Assembly: GCF_001280065.1 (NCBI RefSeq)
Contig: NZ_LGEA01000091.1
Coordinates: forward strand, 434,001-498,000
DNA length: 64,000 nucleotides
DNA from: Streptomyces sp. NRRL B-1140
GTDB lineage: Bacteria > Actinomycetota > Actinomycetes > Streptomycetales > Streptomycetaceae
Reading direction: 5' to 3'
The notes beneath the pieces are model-generated. The model was not told the DNA's origin. It did no database searches and saw nothing but the letters and a program-made list of their open reading frames with translations. Made by a program: the position numbers and the translations under genes. Positions 1 to 8,585 of this stretch are shown here, piece by piece (position 1 is the stretch's first letter; each line of letters starts with the position of its first letter).

Positions 1-21
1 GGACCGGAAGGAAACACTGGC

Positions 22-465
22 ATGATCGAGTGGAAGCCCCTGGCCACCGGAGCCAGGCCCGTGCCCCAGCCCGTGGCCACGCCGCTGGTCTGGGCGGGGG
101 CCGGGGCGGGCGCACTGGCACTGGTGGCCCTTCTCAACACCGCGGTGGGGCCGGACCGGCCCGAACTGGCCCTGCTCGCGCTGTCCCTGCTGGCCGCCCT
201 GCTGGGCCTGTGCGCACGCTTCACCGCCGCTCCCGGCACGGCCGTGATGTGCTGGCTGTTCCTCAACGGCTTCGCCATACCGCCCGCCGGCGTCCTCACC
301 TGGGCCGGTCACCGCGACACCACCTGGCTGGCCTGCCTGTTCACCGCAGCCCTCATCGGCACGGGTCTGGCCCGACTCGTCCACGCCCGCGCCGCCTACC
401 GCCGCCTGGTCCCCGGCCGTGCCCGCCCCGACTCCACGAGGGGCGACGGCCCGTACGAATACTGA
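22..465 (+). CDS. small integral membrane protein, function unknown
   Basis: This 147-residue protein has about four hydrophobic segments (roughly residues 21-40, 47-65, 75-96 and 104-122) and a charged, arginine-rich C-terminus, so it is expected to sit in the cytoplasmic membrane. No catalytic motif is visible. The ATG is chosen because GGAAGGAA lies eight bases upstream. Similar short four-helix proteins with an N-terminal proline-rich stretch are common in Streptomyces and are annotated only as membrane proteins. The upstream neighbour is outside the window, so operon membership cannot be judged. Confidence 0.75.
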   Translation: MIEWKPLATGARPVPQPVATPLVWAGAGAGALALVALLNTAVGPDRPELALLALSLLAALLGLCARFTAAPGTAVMCWLFLNGFAIPPAGVLTWAGHRDTTWLACLFTAALIGTGLARLVHARAAYRRLVPGRARPDSTRGDGPYEY

Positions 466-727
466 CCGCCATCACTTCTCTTTCGGTGTCACCCGTTACA
501 GGGGTGATGGCGTAGTGGGGGTGTGCGCAGCGCCGCTACGACGCACTGGAGGAGCGGCTCGCCACCCCCTCGTGATCCCGGTCCCCGCCGTCACCCTCGA
601 CGTCGAGCGGGACCCGTTCACCGCCCCGGGCGGCGGCGCCTCGTAGCGCGACCGGTTCACCGGCCCCTACGAGCACCGACCGCCTCTGAGGCTTGCCGCA
701 CCATGGGTCACCGGTCAGAATGGTGAC
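466..727. other. intergenic region without a convincing gene
   Basis: This 262-base stretch follows the first membrane gene. It contains a short hairpin near 490-510 (arms TCACCC and GGGTGA) that may terminate that gene. The open frames crossing it are out of frame with any recognisable domain, so I see no gene. The promoter of the CGNR gene must lie here. Confidence 0.4.
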
Positions 728-1282
728 GTGAATCTGGACCATGTCTTCGTCTGCGGGAACCCGGCACTCGACTTCGCCGCCACGCTCCGGGCGCGCCGTT
801 CGGCACCGTTCGAGATGTTCGTGACGCCGGACCGGCTGACCGCGTGGTACGTGGAGTCCGGCCTGGTCGACGCCGTCTCGCCCGGCCAGGAGGCGGACGT
901 CGAGCGGGCGAGGGCCGTACGGGAAGCGGTCTACCGGCTGGTCACCGCCCGCCGGCTGGGGGAGGAGTACGACGGGGCGGCGCTGACCGTGGTGAACAAC
1001 GCGGCCCGTACGCCGCCCGCCGTGCCCCAGCTCACCCCGTCGGGACGCTGGACGCAGGCGACGCCGGACGAGGCCCTCTCCATGGTGGCGCGGCACACCG
1101 TCGAGCTCCTGAGCGGCCCGGACGTGCCCCTGCTCAAGGAGTGCGGGAACCCGGAGTGCACACGGATCTACATCGACCGCTCGCGGGGCATGCGACGGCA
1201 GTGGTGCGGAATGGACTCCTGCGGCAACAAGATCAAGGCAGCCGCCTACCGCGCCCGCAAGAGGACCGGAACGGCCCCCTGA
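728..1282 (+). CDS. ABATE / CGNR zinc-finger transcriptional regulator-like protein
   Basis: The 184-residue protein has the two-part layout of the ABATE-CGNR family: an N-terminal helical domain with a conserved G-N-x-A-L-D-F start (residues about 10-16), and a C-terminal treble-clef finger with CGNPEC at about 138-143 followed by W-C-G-M-D-S-C-G-N-K near 159-168. Family members are thought to be stress-linked DNA-binding regulators, but targets are mostly unknown. The GTG at 728 is used because it gives the conserved N-terminus; the ribosome binding site is weak (GGTGAC). It is a stand-alone gene convergent with the DUF4190 gene. Confidence 0.88.
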   Translation: MNLDHVFVCGNPALDFAATLRARRSAPFEMFVTPDRLTAWYVESGLVDAVSPGQEADVERARAVREAVYRLVTARRLGEEYDGAALTVVNNAARTPPAVPQLTPSGRWTQATPDEALSMVARHTVELLSGPDVPLLKECGNPECTRIYIDRSRGMRRQWCGMDSCGNKIKAAAYRARKRTGTAP

Positions 1283-1338
1283 CCCGGCGGACCGGCGCCG
1301 GCCGGTCCGCCGCACGCCCCACGTCGGTCGGACGGCCG

Positions 1339-1626
1339 TCAGCCGCCCACGTACCAGCTGAAGCCGCCGTTGCTGCTGGCCACGGCCAGGAGGACGAGCC
1401 ACAGGACCACGTCGACGATGCCGAGGATGATGCCGGCCTTCGCCATCCCGGCACCGTTGCGGACCGACGCCTGACGGCGGGCGACCGCACCGAAGACGAT
1501 GGCCAGCGGGCCGAGGACGATGTTCAGGAAGAACAGGCCGATGATGCCGCAGCACAGGCTCGCGATCGCCAGGCCGTTGGCGCGCGAACCGGAGGACGCG
1601 GCAGAGGAACCGCCATAACTCGCCAT
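1339..1626 (-). CDS. DUF4190 family small membrane protein
   Basis: The 95-residue protein shows the DUF4190 signature: an N-terminal polar Ser/Gly stretch, then A-N-G-L-A-I-A-S-L-x-x-G-I-I-G leading into a first hydrophobic helix, a loop with G-x-V-A-R-R-Q-A, and a second motif (A-G-I-I-L-G) leading into the second helix. Such proteins are two-helix membrane proteins of unknown function. GGGAG sits just upstream of the ATG. It reads toward the CGNR gene (convergent) and its promoter would lie in the 124 bases before the TetR gene's stop. Confidence 0.85.
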   Translation of the reverse strand: MASYGGSSAASSGSRANGLAIASLCCGIIGLFFLNIVLGPLAIVFGAVARRQASVRNGAGMAKAGIILGIVDVVLWLVLLAVASSNGGFSWYVGG

Positions 1627-1750
1627 GGAAAACTCCCAGTTGTCGATGGCGCGGACCGAACGGGCCGCACTCTCCTCACTGTTTCGACTTGTTTTGTTCG
1701 AATGCCCCTCAGTGGCGTTCCCATGACAACCAATTCGGAGGAGTGTGCCG

Positions 1751-2347
1751 TCAGTTCTCCCGCACCAGCCCGGCGACGTGCGCGGTGACCGTGTCGAGGC
1801 TGCCCGCCCAGGCCGGGTCGTCGCCCAGAACCAGGTAGTTGAGCGTCAGTCCGTCGGTCATGGCGGCCAGGTAGCGGGCCAGGACCGGCACGGGCACGTG
1901 CAGGCGCAGCCCCATGGACTGCCGCAGCTGGTCGATGAGTTCGGTGTACGCCTCGGCGTACAGCTCGTACTGACGGCGTGCCAGGTGTTCGAAACCGGGC
2001 TGGCGCAGCGCGTACTGCGTGAGCTCGTAGGTGAGCATGTGCTCGTCGGGGTGGGCGCGCACATGGTCGAAGTACGCCTGGAAACCGGCCCGGACGGTCT
2101 CCTCCAGGGTGGCCCTGGGTCGTATGGCCTCCTTCACCACGCTCACGTAGTGCCCGGTGATGGTGGTGATGACCGACTCGATCAGCTGCTGCTTGGAGTC
2201 GAAGCAGTAGTGGAAGACGCTCAGCGAGACGCCCGCCTCGGCGGCGATGGACCGGGTCGTCGTCCTGGGGACGCCGTCCCGGGCCATCGCCCTGATCGCC
2301 GCTTCGGTGAGCTGTCGCCGCCGCTCGGCGGACGGCAACCGTGCCAT
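1751..2347 (-). CDS. TetR/AcrR family transcriptional regulator
   Basis: This 198-residue protein carries an N-terminal TetR DNA-binding domain (RRRQLTEAAIRAMARDG, then TRSIAAEAGVSLSVFHYCF, residues about 8-55) followed by a helical ligand-binding domain of BetI-like length. The start is the ATG at 2347, preceded by GAGAGGGG; a longer open frame upstream lacks family similarity. It begins 19 bases after the stop of the secreted dipeptidase-like gene on the same strand, so the two are probably co-transcribed and the regulator may control that hydrolase. The ligand cannot be inferred. Confidence 0.92.
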   Translation of the reverse strand: MARLPSAERRRQLTEAAIRAMARDGVPRTTTRSIAAEAGVSLSVFHYCFDSKQQLIESVITTITGHYVSVVKEAIRPRATLEETVRAGFQAYFDHVRAHPDEHMLTYELTQYALRQPGFEHLARRQYELYAEAYTELIDQLRQSMGLRLHVPVPVLARYLAAMTDGLTLNYLVLGDDPAWAGSLDTVTAHVAGLVREN

Positions 2348-2366
2348 GGAGCCCCTCTCGTGGCGG

Positions 2367-4430
2367 TCAGCCGCTGTGGACGCCGACCTCACGGAGCGAG
2401 TAGCCCCAGCCGGTTCCGCGCTCCAGACCGTGGACGCGGACGTAGCGGGCGGGGGTGCCGGCGAACCGCGCGGTGTCCAGACCGCCGTCACCGGCGGTGG
2501 TGGACCAGGCGGTCCGCCAGGTCGTGCCGTCGGTCGACAGCTCGATCCGGTACGACTTCCCGTACGCGCGCTCCCAGTCGAGGGTGACCCGCCCGACGGT
2601 CCGCGCGGAGCCGAGGTCGACCTGGAACCACTGGTCGTCGCTCCAGTCGCTGGCCCACCGGGTGCCGCGGTCGCCGTCGACGGCCCGGTGGGGCTTGTAG
2701 CTGGTGAACAGGCTCCACTCCGAGGAACTGGCCGAAGTGTCGGCGCCGGCCGCGAGGTTGACCGCGGATTCGTGCTTCTCGGAGGCGGCCCAGGTGCCGA
2801 GGTAGGACTCGGCGCCCCGGAACAGGTCGTCGACGGTGTCCTGGCCGCCGACCCGGCGGATGTCCTCGATCCAGTCCGGGACGAGTCCGTAGTGGGCGGC
2901 GCCGTCGGTGTTCAGGTCCCAGGTGCGCTCACCGGTGGTCTGCCGGTCGATGACCGAACCGCCGTCGACGCTTCGGAACGGGTAGGTGACCTTGTTCGGC
3001 GCGTCCGCCCCGCGCGGTCCCGGCCAGCCGCCGACGCCGTTCATGTCGGTGCCGTAGCCGTAGCCCACGCCGTACTTGTCGCGCAGGGCCTCGGTGCGCT
3101 TCGCCTCCGCGACGAAGCCCTCGGAGCCGTGCATGTACTGGGCGATGAAGCCGCCCAGGCCGTAGACCCGCTCGGTCCAGTCCATGTCCATCCAGCTGTG
3201 CGAGGAGAGCACGCCGGGGTAGGACTCGGACTCGAAGATGTCGAGCACCCGGCCGGTGGCCTTGACGCTCATGTGGTCGATCTCCAGCATCATGCCGCGC
3301 TTCATCATGGCGCGCACGGCGTACTCGCCGAGGTCGGTGAGCCCACGCACGTTGCACTGCGCGTCGGCGCTGTACGAGGGGACCTCCTCGCCCGCCGGGA
3401 GCTTCTTCTCGGCCTCGGGCGCCGCCGCGTTGCCGATCGGGTTGTCGTGCTGCGGGCCCTTGCACGTCTCCGTCTTCCAGTACGTGCCGGTCGACAGGAA
3501 CTGCCCGACGTTGATGGCCGTCCCGAGCGCGCCCGAGTCGAACCGCACCCCGCACAGGGCGTTGTCGAACTTGTGGCACAGGAACATGCTGCGCACGCCG
3601 AGCGCGTGGAGTTCGTCGAGCCCCTTGTCGATGTCGGCCCTGCTGCACTGCGCGATGTCCAGGACCTGCTTGCAGCCGAACGGCTCGGAGGTCTCCACGC
3701 CCATGACGACCGCGAGTTTGCCCTGCTCGATGACCTTGCGGGCCTGCGCGCTGTCGGTGACGACCCGGAACCAGCCCTTGCCGGGCCCGCCGTACATCTT
3801 GTCGACGAAGGCCTGCATGTCGTACGTCAGCTTCGCCTGCAGCCGGATGGACGTCATCTCGTCGCAGGGGCGGTCCTTGAAGAAGTACACCGAGCAGATC
3901 ACGCCGTTGGTGACGAGGTCGTTGACCAGCACCCGCTGCCCGCCGCGCCAGGCCCGCTCGACCCAGGCGTAGTAGTTCTGCTGGTGGGTCAGCGAGTCGT
4001 GCCGCGGCCAGTCCTTGAAGGTGGGCCAGCCGTTCGGGTCGTGCTTGCCGTCGCCGCCGTTGGTGATGAAGTCGAAGATCGCGAGCGAGCCGTCGGGGTA
4101 GTGCTCGGGGCAGTCCTTGAGCGCGTCGGCCACGCCCTGCTCCGAGAAGGCCTTTCCACAGATCAGGCGGCCGCCGAAGGCCTCGTTGGCGAAGATGTGG
4201 TCGTGGGCGTCGACGAACCCGCGCACCTCGCCCCTGGCGTTCGTGCCGGTGAAGGGCTCGCCCGTGACGCCGATGCGGGAGTCCGGGGCGGGCCGTGCGG
4301 TCGGCTCCCACCAGTCGTTTCCGGCGGCCGCACTCGGGGTGGGCCCGAGCGCGATCGACAGCACGAGCAGCAGGAGCGACACCACGGTGACGTTCTCGCG
4401 CCTGTGGTACGGGCGTCCGGAACCGGTCAC
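2367..4430 (-). CDS. secreted amidohydrolase / dipeptidase-like protein with C-terminal F5/8 type C (discoidin) domain
   Basis: The 687-residue protein begins with a Sec-type signal peptide (hydrophobic core about 14-35, A-A-A-G cleavage region). The catalytic half has the TIM-barrel metallo-hydrolase signature F-V-D-A-H-D-H (about 73-79), further metal or active-site candidates (L-E-I-D-H-M and S-S-H-S-W-M-D, 380-430) and Y-G-T-D-M-N near 480, which resemble renal dipeptidase / amidohydrolase proteins. The last ~135 residues form a galactose-binding-like F5/8 type C module (S-Y-K-P-H-R-A-V-D-G-D ... W-F-Q-V-D-L-G). It is expected to act outside the cell on peptides or glycan-bound substrates. 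The TetR gene follows it by 19 bases. Confidence 0.85.
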   Translation of the reverse strand: MTGSGRPYHRRENVTVVSLLLLVLSIALGPTPSAAAGNDWWEPTARPAPDSRIGVTGEPFTGTNARGEVRGFVDAHDHIFANEAFGGRLICGKAFSEQGVADALKDCPEHYPDGSLAIFDFITNGGDGKHDPNGWPTFKDWPRHDSLTHQQNYYAWVERAWRGGQRVLVNDLVTNGVICSVYFFKDRPCDEMTSIRLQAKLTYDMQAFVDKMYGGPGKGWFRVVTDSAQARKVIEQGKLAVVMGVETSEPFGCKQVLDIAQCSRADIDKGLDELHALGVRSMFLCHKFDNALCGVRFDSGALGTAINVGQFLSTGTYWKTETCKGPQHDNPIGNAAAPEAEKKLPAGEEVPSYSADAQCNVRGLTDLGEYAVRAMMKRGMMLEIDHMSVKATGRVLDIFESESYPGVLSSHSWMDMDWTERVYGLGGFIAQYMHGSEGFVAEAKRTEALRDKYGVGYGYGTDMNGVGGWPGPRGADAPNKVTYPFRSVDGGSVIDRQTTGERTWDLNTDGAAHYGLVPDWIEDIRRVGGQDTVDDLFRGAESYLGTWAASEKHESAVNLAAGADTSASSSEWSLFTSYKPHRAVDGDRGTRWASDWSDDQWFQVDLGSARTVGRVTLDWERAYGKSYRIELSTDGTTWRTAWSTTAGDGGLDTARFAGTPARYVRVHGLERGTGWGYSLREVGVHSG

Positions 4431-4600
4431 AGCCCACGTCCCTCGGTCGGCGGATCAGCGAGACCCTCTTGTCATGACCTCGCAAAGCGTGCGACGAGAA
4501 TCGCCACTCCCGCTTGACGAGTCAAGGGTCCGGGACGGTTGACCTGATGAGGGGCGTGTCCGGTTGGCCCAGGGGCGGGGCCGGGACGTGGTGCGGAGGC

Positions 4601-4630
4601 AACAACAAACCCCAGGTCGCCGACCTGGGG
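4601..4630 (-). terminator. Rho-independent terminator of the MerR gene
   Basis: A perfect 9-bp stem (CCCCAGGTC / GACCTGGGG, 4610-4618 and 4622-4630) with a three-base loop is followed, reading the minus strand, by TTTGTTGTT. This is one of the few classical T-tailed terminators in the window, and lies 46 bases after the MerR stop codon. Confidence 0.85.
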
Positions 4631-4675
4631 CTGCACGATGCCGGGCGGGCGACGGGCCCGCCTGCTGTCACGTGG

Positions 4676-5026
4676 TCAGCTCGAACCGGAATCGGAACCG
4701 CTGGAGGCTTCCTTCGCTGCACGGCGGTACTCGGCGTTGATGCGCTGAGCCTCCTCGAGCTGGTCCTCGAGGATGACGATGCGGCAGGCGGCCTCGATCG
4801 GGGTTCCCCTGTCGACGAGCTCGCGTGCGCGCGCGGCGATCCGCAGCTGGTAGCGGGAGTACCGGCGGTGCCCGCCCTCCGAGCGCAGCGGCGTGATCAG
4901 ACGTGCTTCGCCGATGGCCCGCAGGAAGCCGGGGGTGGTGCCGAGCATCTCGGCGGCCCGGCCCATGGTGTAGGCCGGGTAGTCGTCGTCGTCCAGACGA
5001 TCACTGAGCGGGGTATCTGCTGGCAT
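4676..5026 (-). CDS. MerR-type helix-turn-helix transcriptional regulator
   Basis: The 116-residue protein has a MerR-like winged helix: A-Y-T-M-G-R-A-A-E-M-L-G-T-T-P-G-F-L-R (about 17-35) with the wing motif L-R-S-E-G-G-H-R-R-Y-S (about 47-57), followed by a short C-terminal helix (L-E-E-A-Q-R-I-N-A-E) and no effector domain. This is close to the BldC/short MerR type found widely in Streptomyces. The ATG at 5026 has GAGGTG directly upstream; the longer frame would start inside the leader hairpin. A strong terminator follows, so it is monocistronic. Confidence 0.88.
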   Translation of the reverse strand: MPADTPLSDRLDDDDYPAYTMGRAAEMLGTTPGFLRAIGEARLITPLRSEGGHRRYSRYQLRIAARARELVDRGTPIEAACRIVILEDQLEEAQRINAEYRRAAKEASSGSDSGSS

Positions 5027-5051
5027 GTCACCTCGTAGTACAACGCGTCGA

Positions 5052-5083
5052 GGGGCCCTGGCGCCGTACGGCACCAGGGCCCC
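5052..5083 (-). promoter_or_regulatory. leader hairpin upstream of the MerR gene
   Basis: GGGGCCCTGG (5052-5061) pairs perfectly with CCAGGGCCCC (5074-5083) across a 12-base loop, 26 bases before the MerR start codon. No gene lies immediately upstream on the same strand, so it could be a leader attenuator or stabiliser rather than a terminator. Confidence 0.45.
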
Positions 5084-5415
5084 GAAGGAAATTCAACACC
5101 ATCTGTCGGCCCTCATGCGGTGCCGACCTTCTGTTTCCGCTACCCGGCCCGGCTGCGGGAGGGGTGCGGGGATCGCGGCTGCGTGACCGGGGACCACCAT
5201 CCAATCCGGGGTCTTGCGGTACCCGGACCGAGAGCTCCTCGGCCGGGCGATCCTGATGGCGTCTGCTCCTCCGTCCTTCCTCGGATTTTGTCTGACCATG
5301 TCTACGAGAAGAAGGCTAGCTCCGGTGAGCGCCAATGTCTACTCTGACAAAGACAGATTTTGGAATCTGCCGGGAGCAGGCATCTTGTGGCGTCCGGTCG
5401 CGTGGCGACACGGCA
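5084..5415. other. intergenic region, promoter side of the MerR gene
   Basis: About 330 bases between the MerR leader hairpin and the helicase terminator. Open frames here have poor codon bias and no recognisable domain, so I call no gene. The MerR promoter should lie in it; the near-repeat TAGACAT occurs twice on the minus strand around 5300 and 5337 but I cannot assign a clear promoter. Confidence 0.35.
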
Positions 5416-5453
5416 GTGAGGGCCCTGCCGACGCGCGTCGGCAGGGCCCTCAC
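5416..5453 (-). terminator. 38-base perfect palindrome, helicase terminator
   Basis: Two 19-base arms centred on ACGC|GCGT form an uninterrupted inverted repeat starting 17 bases after the helicase stop codon. There is no T-tract, which is usual for Streptomyces terminators. Confidence 0.75.
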
Positions 5454-5469
5454 TGGTCTGTGTGCCGGT

Positions 5470-6918
5470 CTACGCGGCCGATCCGGAGCCTGTCCGCCGC
5501 TGTGCCCTGGGTCGCGCCGCCTCGCCGGCGGGGCGGCGACCCCGGCGGCCCCGGGACGAAGCGGACGCGCCGCGCGGGCGTTCCGCGCGCGGCGCGGGGA
5601 TGACGACCGGTACGCCGGAAGGGGCCTGGGCGCCCGTGATGCGGCTCAGCTCCGCCTCGCCGGAACGCACCTGGGCGACCTGGGGGGTGATGCCCGCCGA
5701 TGTCATCAGCCGGCTCATACCGCGACGCTGGCCCGGCGTGACCAGGGTGACGACGGTGCCGGACTCGCCGGCACGGGCCGTACGGCCGCCGCGGTGAAGG
5801 TAGTCCTTGTGGTCACTGGGCGGGTCCACGTTGACGACCAGGTCGAGGTTGTCGACGTGGATCCCGCGCGCCGCGACGTTCGTGGCCACCAGTACCGTCA
5901 CGTCCCCGCTCTTGAACTGGCCGAGGGTCCGTGTCCGCTGGGGCTGGGACTTGCCGCCGTGCAGGGCCGCCGCACGGACCCCGCTGCTCAGCAGGTGCCG
6001 GGTCAGCCGGTCCACGGCGTGCTTGGTGTCGAGAAACATGATCACTCGGCCGTCCCGCGCCGCGATCTCGGTGGTCGTCCGGTGCTTGTCCGCGTCGTGC
6101 ACGTGGAGCACGTGGTGCTCCATGGTGGTGACGGCGCCGGCGGAGGGGTCGACGGAGTGCACCACCGGGTCGTGCAGGTACGTGCGGACCAGCCGGTCGA
6201 CGTTGCGGTCCAGGGTGGCCGAGAACAGCATCCGCTGTCCGCCCGGGCGTACCTGGTCGAGCAGGGCGGTGACCTGCGGCATGAAGCCCATGTCGGCCAT
6301 CTGGTCGGCCTCGTCGAGGACCGTGATGTCGACGTGGTCCAGACGGCAGTCGCCCCGGTCGATGAGGTCCTTGAGGCGTCCGGGCGTGGCGACGACGACC
6401 TCGGCTCCGCCGCGCAGCGCACTGGCCTGCCTGCCGATGGACATGCCGCCGACGACGGTGGCGAGCCGCAGGCTCACGGAGCGGGCGTACGGGGTGAGCG
6501 CGTCGGTGACCTGCTGGGCCAGCTCGCGGGTGGGCACGAGGACCAGGGCGAGCGGCTGGCGCGGCTCGGCACGCCGCCCCGCCGTCCGGGCCAGTGCGGC
6601 GAGGCCGAAGGCCAGGGTCTTGCCCGAGCCGGTCCGGCCACGGCCGAGGACGTCACGGCCGGCCAGCGAGTTCGGCAGGGTCGCCGCCTGGATCGGGAAC
6701 GGCGCGGTCACGCCCTCCCGGCCGAGCGTGGCCAACAGTCTTGCGGGCAGGGCGAGATCGGCGAACGCCTCGACGGCGGGCAGCGGGGGTGTGACCGTCT
6801 TCGGCGGGGCGAACTCGCCCTGGGGAGCGCGGCGGCTTCCGTGGCTCCGGGAGCGGCGGTCGGCACCGTCACCCCGCGCGTGACGGTCACGGGTACGGGA
6901 TGTGTGGGCACGCTTCAT
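5470..6918 (-). CDS. DEAD-box ATP-dependent RNA helicase
   Basis: The 482-residue protein has an Arg-rich N-terminal tail (about 1-35), then the full helicase motif series: Q-motif/P-I-Q-A-A, motif I G-R-T-G-S-G-K-T, Ia P-T-R-E-L-A, T-P-G-R, motif II D-E-A-D, motif III S-A-T, and in the second domain H-G-G-K-S-Q-P-Q-R, A-R-G-I-H-V and H-R-G-G-R-T-A-R-A-G. It unwinds RNA duplexes, probably during ribosome assembly or cold adaptation. Start at ATG 6918 is preceded by AAGGAAGG. It lies downstream of a CspA gene, with a terminator between them, so partial read-through coupling in cold shock is plausible. Confidence 0.95.
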   Translation of the reverse strand: MKRAHTSRTRDRHARGDGADRRSRSHGSRRAPQGEFAPPKTVTPPLPAVEAFADLALPARLLATLGREGVTAPFPIQAATLPNSLAGRDVLGRGRTGSGKTLAFGLAALARTAGRRAEPRQPLALVLVPTRELAQQVTDALTPYARSVSLRLATVVGGMSIGRQASALRGGAEVVVATPGRLKDLIDRGDCRLDHVDITVLDEADQMADMGFMPQVTALLDQVRPGGQRMLFSATLDRNVDRLVRTYLHDPVVHSVDPSAGAVTTMEHHVLHVHDADKHRTTTEIAARDGRVIMFLDTKHAVDRLTRHLLSSGVRAAALHGGKSQPQRTRTLGQFKSGDVTVLVATNVAARGIHVDNLDLVVNVDPPSDHKDYLHRGGRTARAGESGTVVTLVTPGQRRGMSRLMTSAGITPQVAQVRSGEAELSRITGAQAPSGVPVVIPAPRAERPRGASASSRGRRGRRPAGEAARPRAQRRTGSGSAA

Positions 6919-7041
6919 GCGAGACCTTCCTTGACGGGGCGCGTAGCAAGGAAATCCGCAGCAGAGGAGCGGCGCAGAGAATCTCGAGACGAGCCGGAGT
7001 GGATGCGGCCGGGTCGGTCGGACCGGCGGCGAAAAGCAGCG

Positions 7042-7079
7042 AGCTGGGGCCCGCACCCCTTCAGGTGCGGGCCCCAGCT
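7042..7079 (-). terminator. terminator between csp and the helicase
   Basis: A 16-bp perfect stem (7042-7057 with 7064-7079) lies 25 bases after the cold-shock gene's stop. Reading the minus strand it is followed by CTGCTTTTC, a weak T-tract. Confidence 0.8.
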
Positions 7080-7103
7080 GCGAGATGTGCGCGAGCGCCG
7101 GTG

Positions 7104-7307
7104 TCAGGCGGGCACGATGTTCTCGGCCGTCGGGCCCTTCTGGCCCTGCGCGATGTCGAACGACACCTTCTGGCCTTCCAGCAGCTCGCGGAAGCCCTGG
7201 GTGGCGATGTTCGAGTAGTGGGCGAAGACGTCGGGGCCGCCGCCGTCCTGCTCGATGAAGCCGAAGCCCTTTTCAGAGTTGAACCACTTCACGGTGCCGG
7301 TAGCCAT
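7104..7307 (-). CDS. CspA-family cold-shock protein
   Basis: This 67-residue protein is a single cold-shock domain: G-T-V-K-W-F-N (RNP1 region at 4-10), K-G-F-G-F-I, D-V-F-A-H-Y-S (RNP2), ending P-T-A-E-N-I-V-P-A. It binds single-stranded nucleic acids and acts as an RNA chaperone in the cytoplasm. GAAGGAG precedes the ATG. The long leader (about 110 bases, see separate entry) is typical of csp mRNAs controlled after transcription. The helicase downstream is a logical functional partner. Confidence 0.96.
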   Translation of the reverse strand: MATGTVKWFNSEKGFGFIEQDGGGPDVFAHYSNIATQGFRELLEGQKVSFDIAQGQKGPTAENIVPA

Positions 7308-7339
7308 TTGTTTCTCCTTCGGAGGCGGTTTCAGGAATT

Positions 7340-7428
7340 AACCTTCTGGTAATTCCGTGTCGCCGTGCTGATTACCCCGTAGGAAATGAACCTTCTGGCA
7401 ACCACACCTGCAACTGAGATCGACAGTA
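7340..7428 (-). promoter_or_regulatory. csp leader with duplicated CCAGAAGGTT element and likely -10 box
   Basis: Reading the minus strand, CCAGAAGGTT occurs twice (7340-7349 and 7389-7398), each inside a longer similar block T-x-x-CCAGAAGGTT-x-ATTxCC. A TACTGT -10-like hexamer is at 7423-7428, implying a leader of roughly 110 bases. The repeats may be cold-shock regulatory or decoy ribosome-binding elements; this is inference. Confidence 0.4.
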
Positions 7429-7803
7429 GCACGGCGGTTCCGTCCCGTGCCCGTTCGATAATTCCGGTCCGGCGGGCGATCGAGGAATATTCGGTGGGCC
7501 CCGCTCCTATTTCTCATTTTGAGGGCGCAGATATTGCCCTCCAGGGGGACGGGCCTTCCTGCCGCACCTTTGCGCACCCGTCCTGTGACCTCCTCCGATG
7601 GGAGATGCGTCGCTGTCAGGCCCGTCGGTGGGCACCGTGCCGGTGAACGCGCCGGGACGCCGCCCGGCGACAAAGGTCACATCCCCAGGTCCCGCTGAGC
7701 AGGCCGTGGGGGAGCAGATCATCGTCACCGTCGGTGACGACGACTCCGACCCGGTCCACCTGAAGGTGCCTTCAGCTGATGGAACCCGCCGCTCCCCCCG
7801 GGG
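7429..7803. other. intergenic stretch between csp and SDR genes
   Basis: About 375 bases with no frame that shows both codon bias and a recognisable start. Short frames on either strand have no family resemblance. It probably holds upstream activating sequence of csp and the end of the SDR transcript. Confidence 0.35.
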
Positions 7804-8529
7804 TCACCACGGCACCTCGCCCTCGTCGTCGAAGAAGCCACCGGTCGGGCCGTCGTCGGGCAGGGTCGCGAGCCGGATCGCGATCGCCGCGCCCTGCTCC
7901 GGGGTGCGGACGCCGCGGAACCCGTTGAGGTCGGTCGCGCAGTAGCCGGGGCAGGCGGCGTTGACGAGGATGTTCGTGTCCTGGAGCTCCTTGGCGTACT
8001 GCACGGTGACGGCGTTGAGGAAGGTCTTGGACGGTGAGTAGGCGACGGCGATCGGGCCCGTTTCGCTGCCGGGCGTGGTCTGCCGGGTCAGTGAGCCCAC
8101 CCCGCTGGACATGTTCACGATCCGCGGCGAGGGCGAGCGGCGCAGCAACGGCAGCATCGCGTTGGTGACGCGGATGACGCCGATCACGTTGGTCTCCACG
8201 ACCGTCCGCACCGTCGCCGGATCGACCGAGGTGGGCAGTTGCGGCGCCGCGCCGGTGATCCCGGCGTTGTTGACCAGCACGTCGAGACGTCCCGAGCTGC
8301 CCTCGACCAGCCGGACGGCATCGGTCACGCTCGCGTCGTCGGTCACGTCGAGCGGCACGCCGAACGCGTCGGCGCCGGCCGCCAGCAGCTTCGCCACGGC
8401 GGTCTCGCGCCGCTCCTCGTCCCGGGCGCCCACCCCGACCCTCCAGCCGAGGGCGCCCAGACCGGCCGCGATCTCGTATCCGATTCCCTTGTTCGCGCCG
8501 GTCACCAGCGCGATCGTCTGTTCGCTCAT
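7804..8529 (-). CDS. short-chain dehydrogenase/reductase (SDR)
   Basis: The 241-residue protein has the classical SDR layout: NAD(P)-binding T-G-A-N-K-G-I-G (about 10-17), D-V-T near 62, N-N-A-G (about 87-90), catalytic Ser in N-M-S-S-G and the Y-S-P-S-K active-site pair (about 155-159), then A-C-P-G-Y-C-A-T-D. Asn-Lys in the glycine motif is typical of carbonyl-reductase-like SDRs. It probably reduces a small carbonyl compound with NADPH. It is divergent from the LysR gene, and the LysR box between them suggests it is that regulator's target. Confidence 0.93.
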   Translation of the reverse strand: MSEQTIALVTGANKGIGYEIAAGLGALGWRVGVGARDEERRETAVAKLLAAGADAFGVPLDVTDDASVTDAVRLVEGSSGRLDVLVNNAGITGAAPQLPTSVDPATVRTVVETNVIGVIRVTNAMLPLLRRSPSPRIVNMSSGVGSLTRQTTPGSETGPIAVAYSPSKTFLNAVTVQYAKELQDTNILVNAACPGYCATDLNGFRGVRTPEQGAAIAIRLATLPDDGPTGGFFDDEGEVPW

Positions 8530-8585
8530 GCCGTCGATCCTGTCCGGGCCCGGTCGCCGACGGCCAACACCGATCGGGTGGGCGG

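Noticed and set aside
2247..4517. 756-residue plus-strand frame over the dipeptidase-like gene
   Set aside because: Shadow of the minus-strand gene, which has a signal peptide and conserved motifs.
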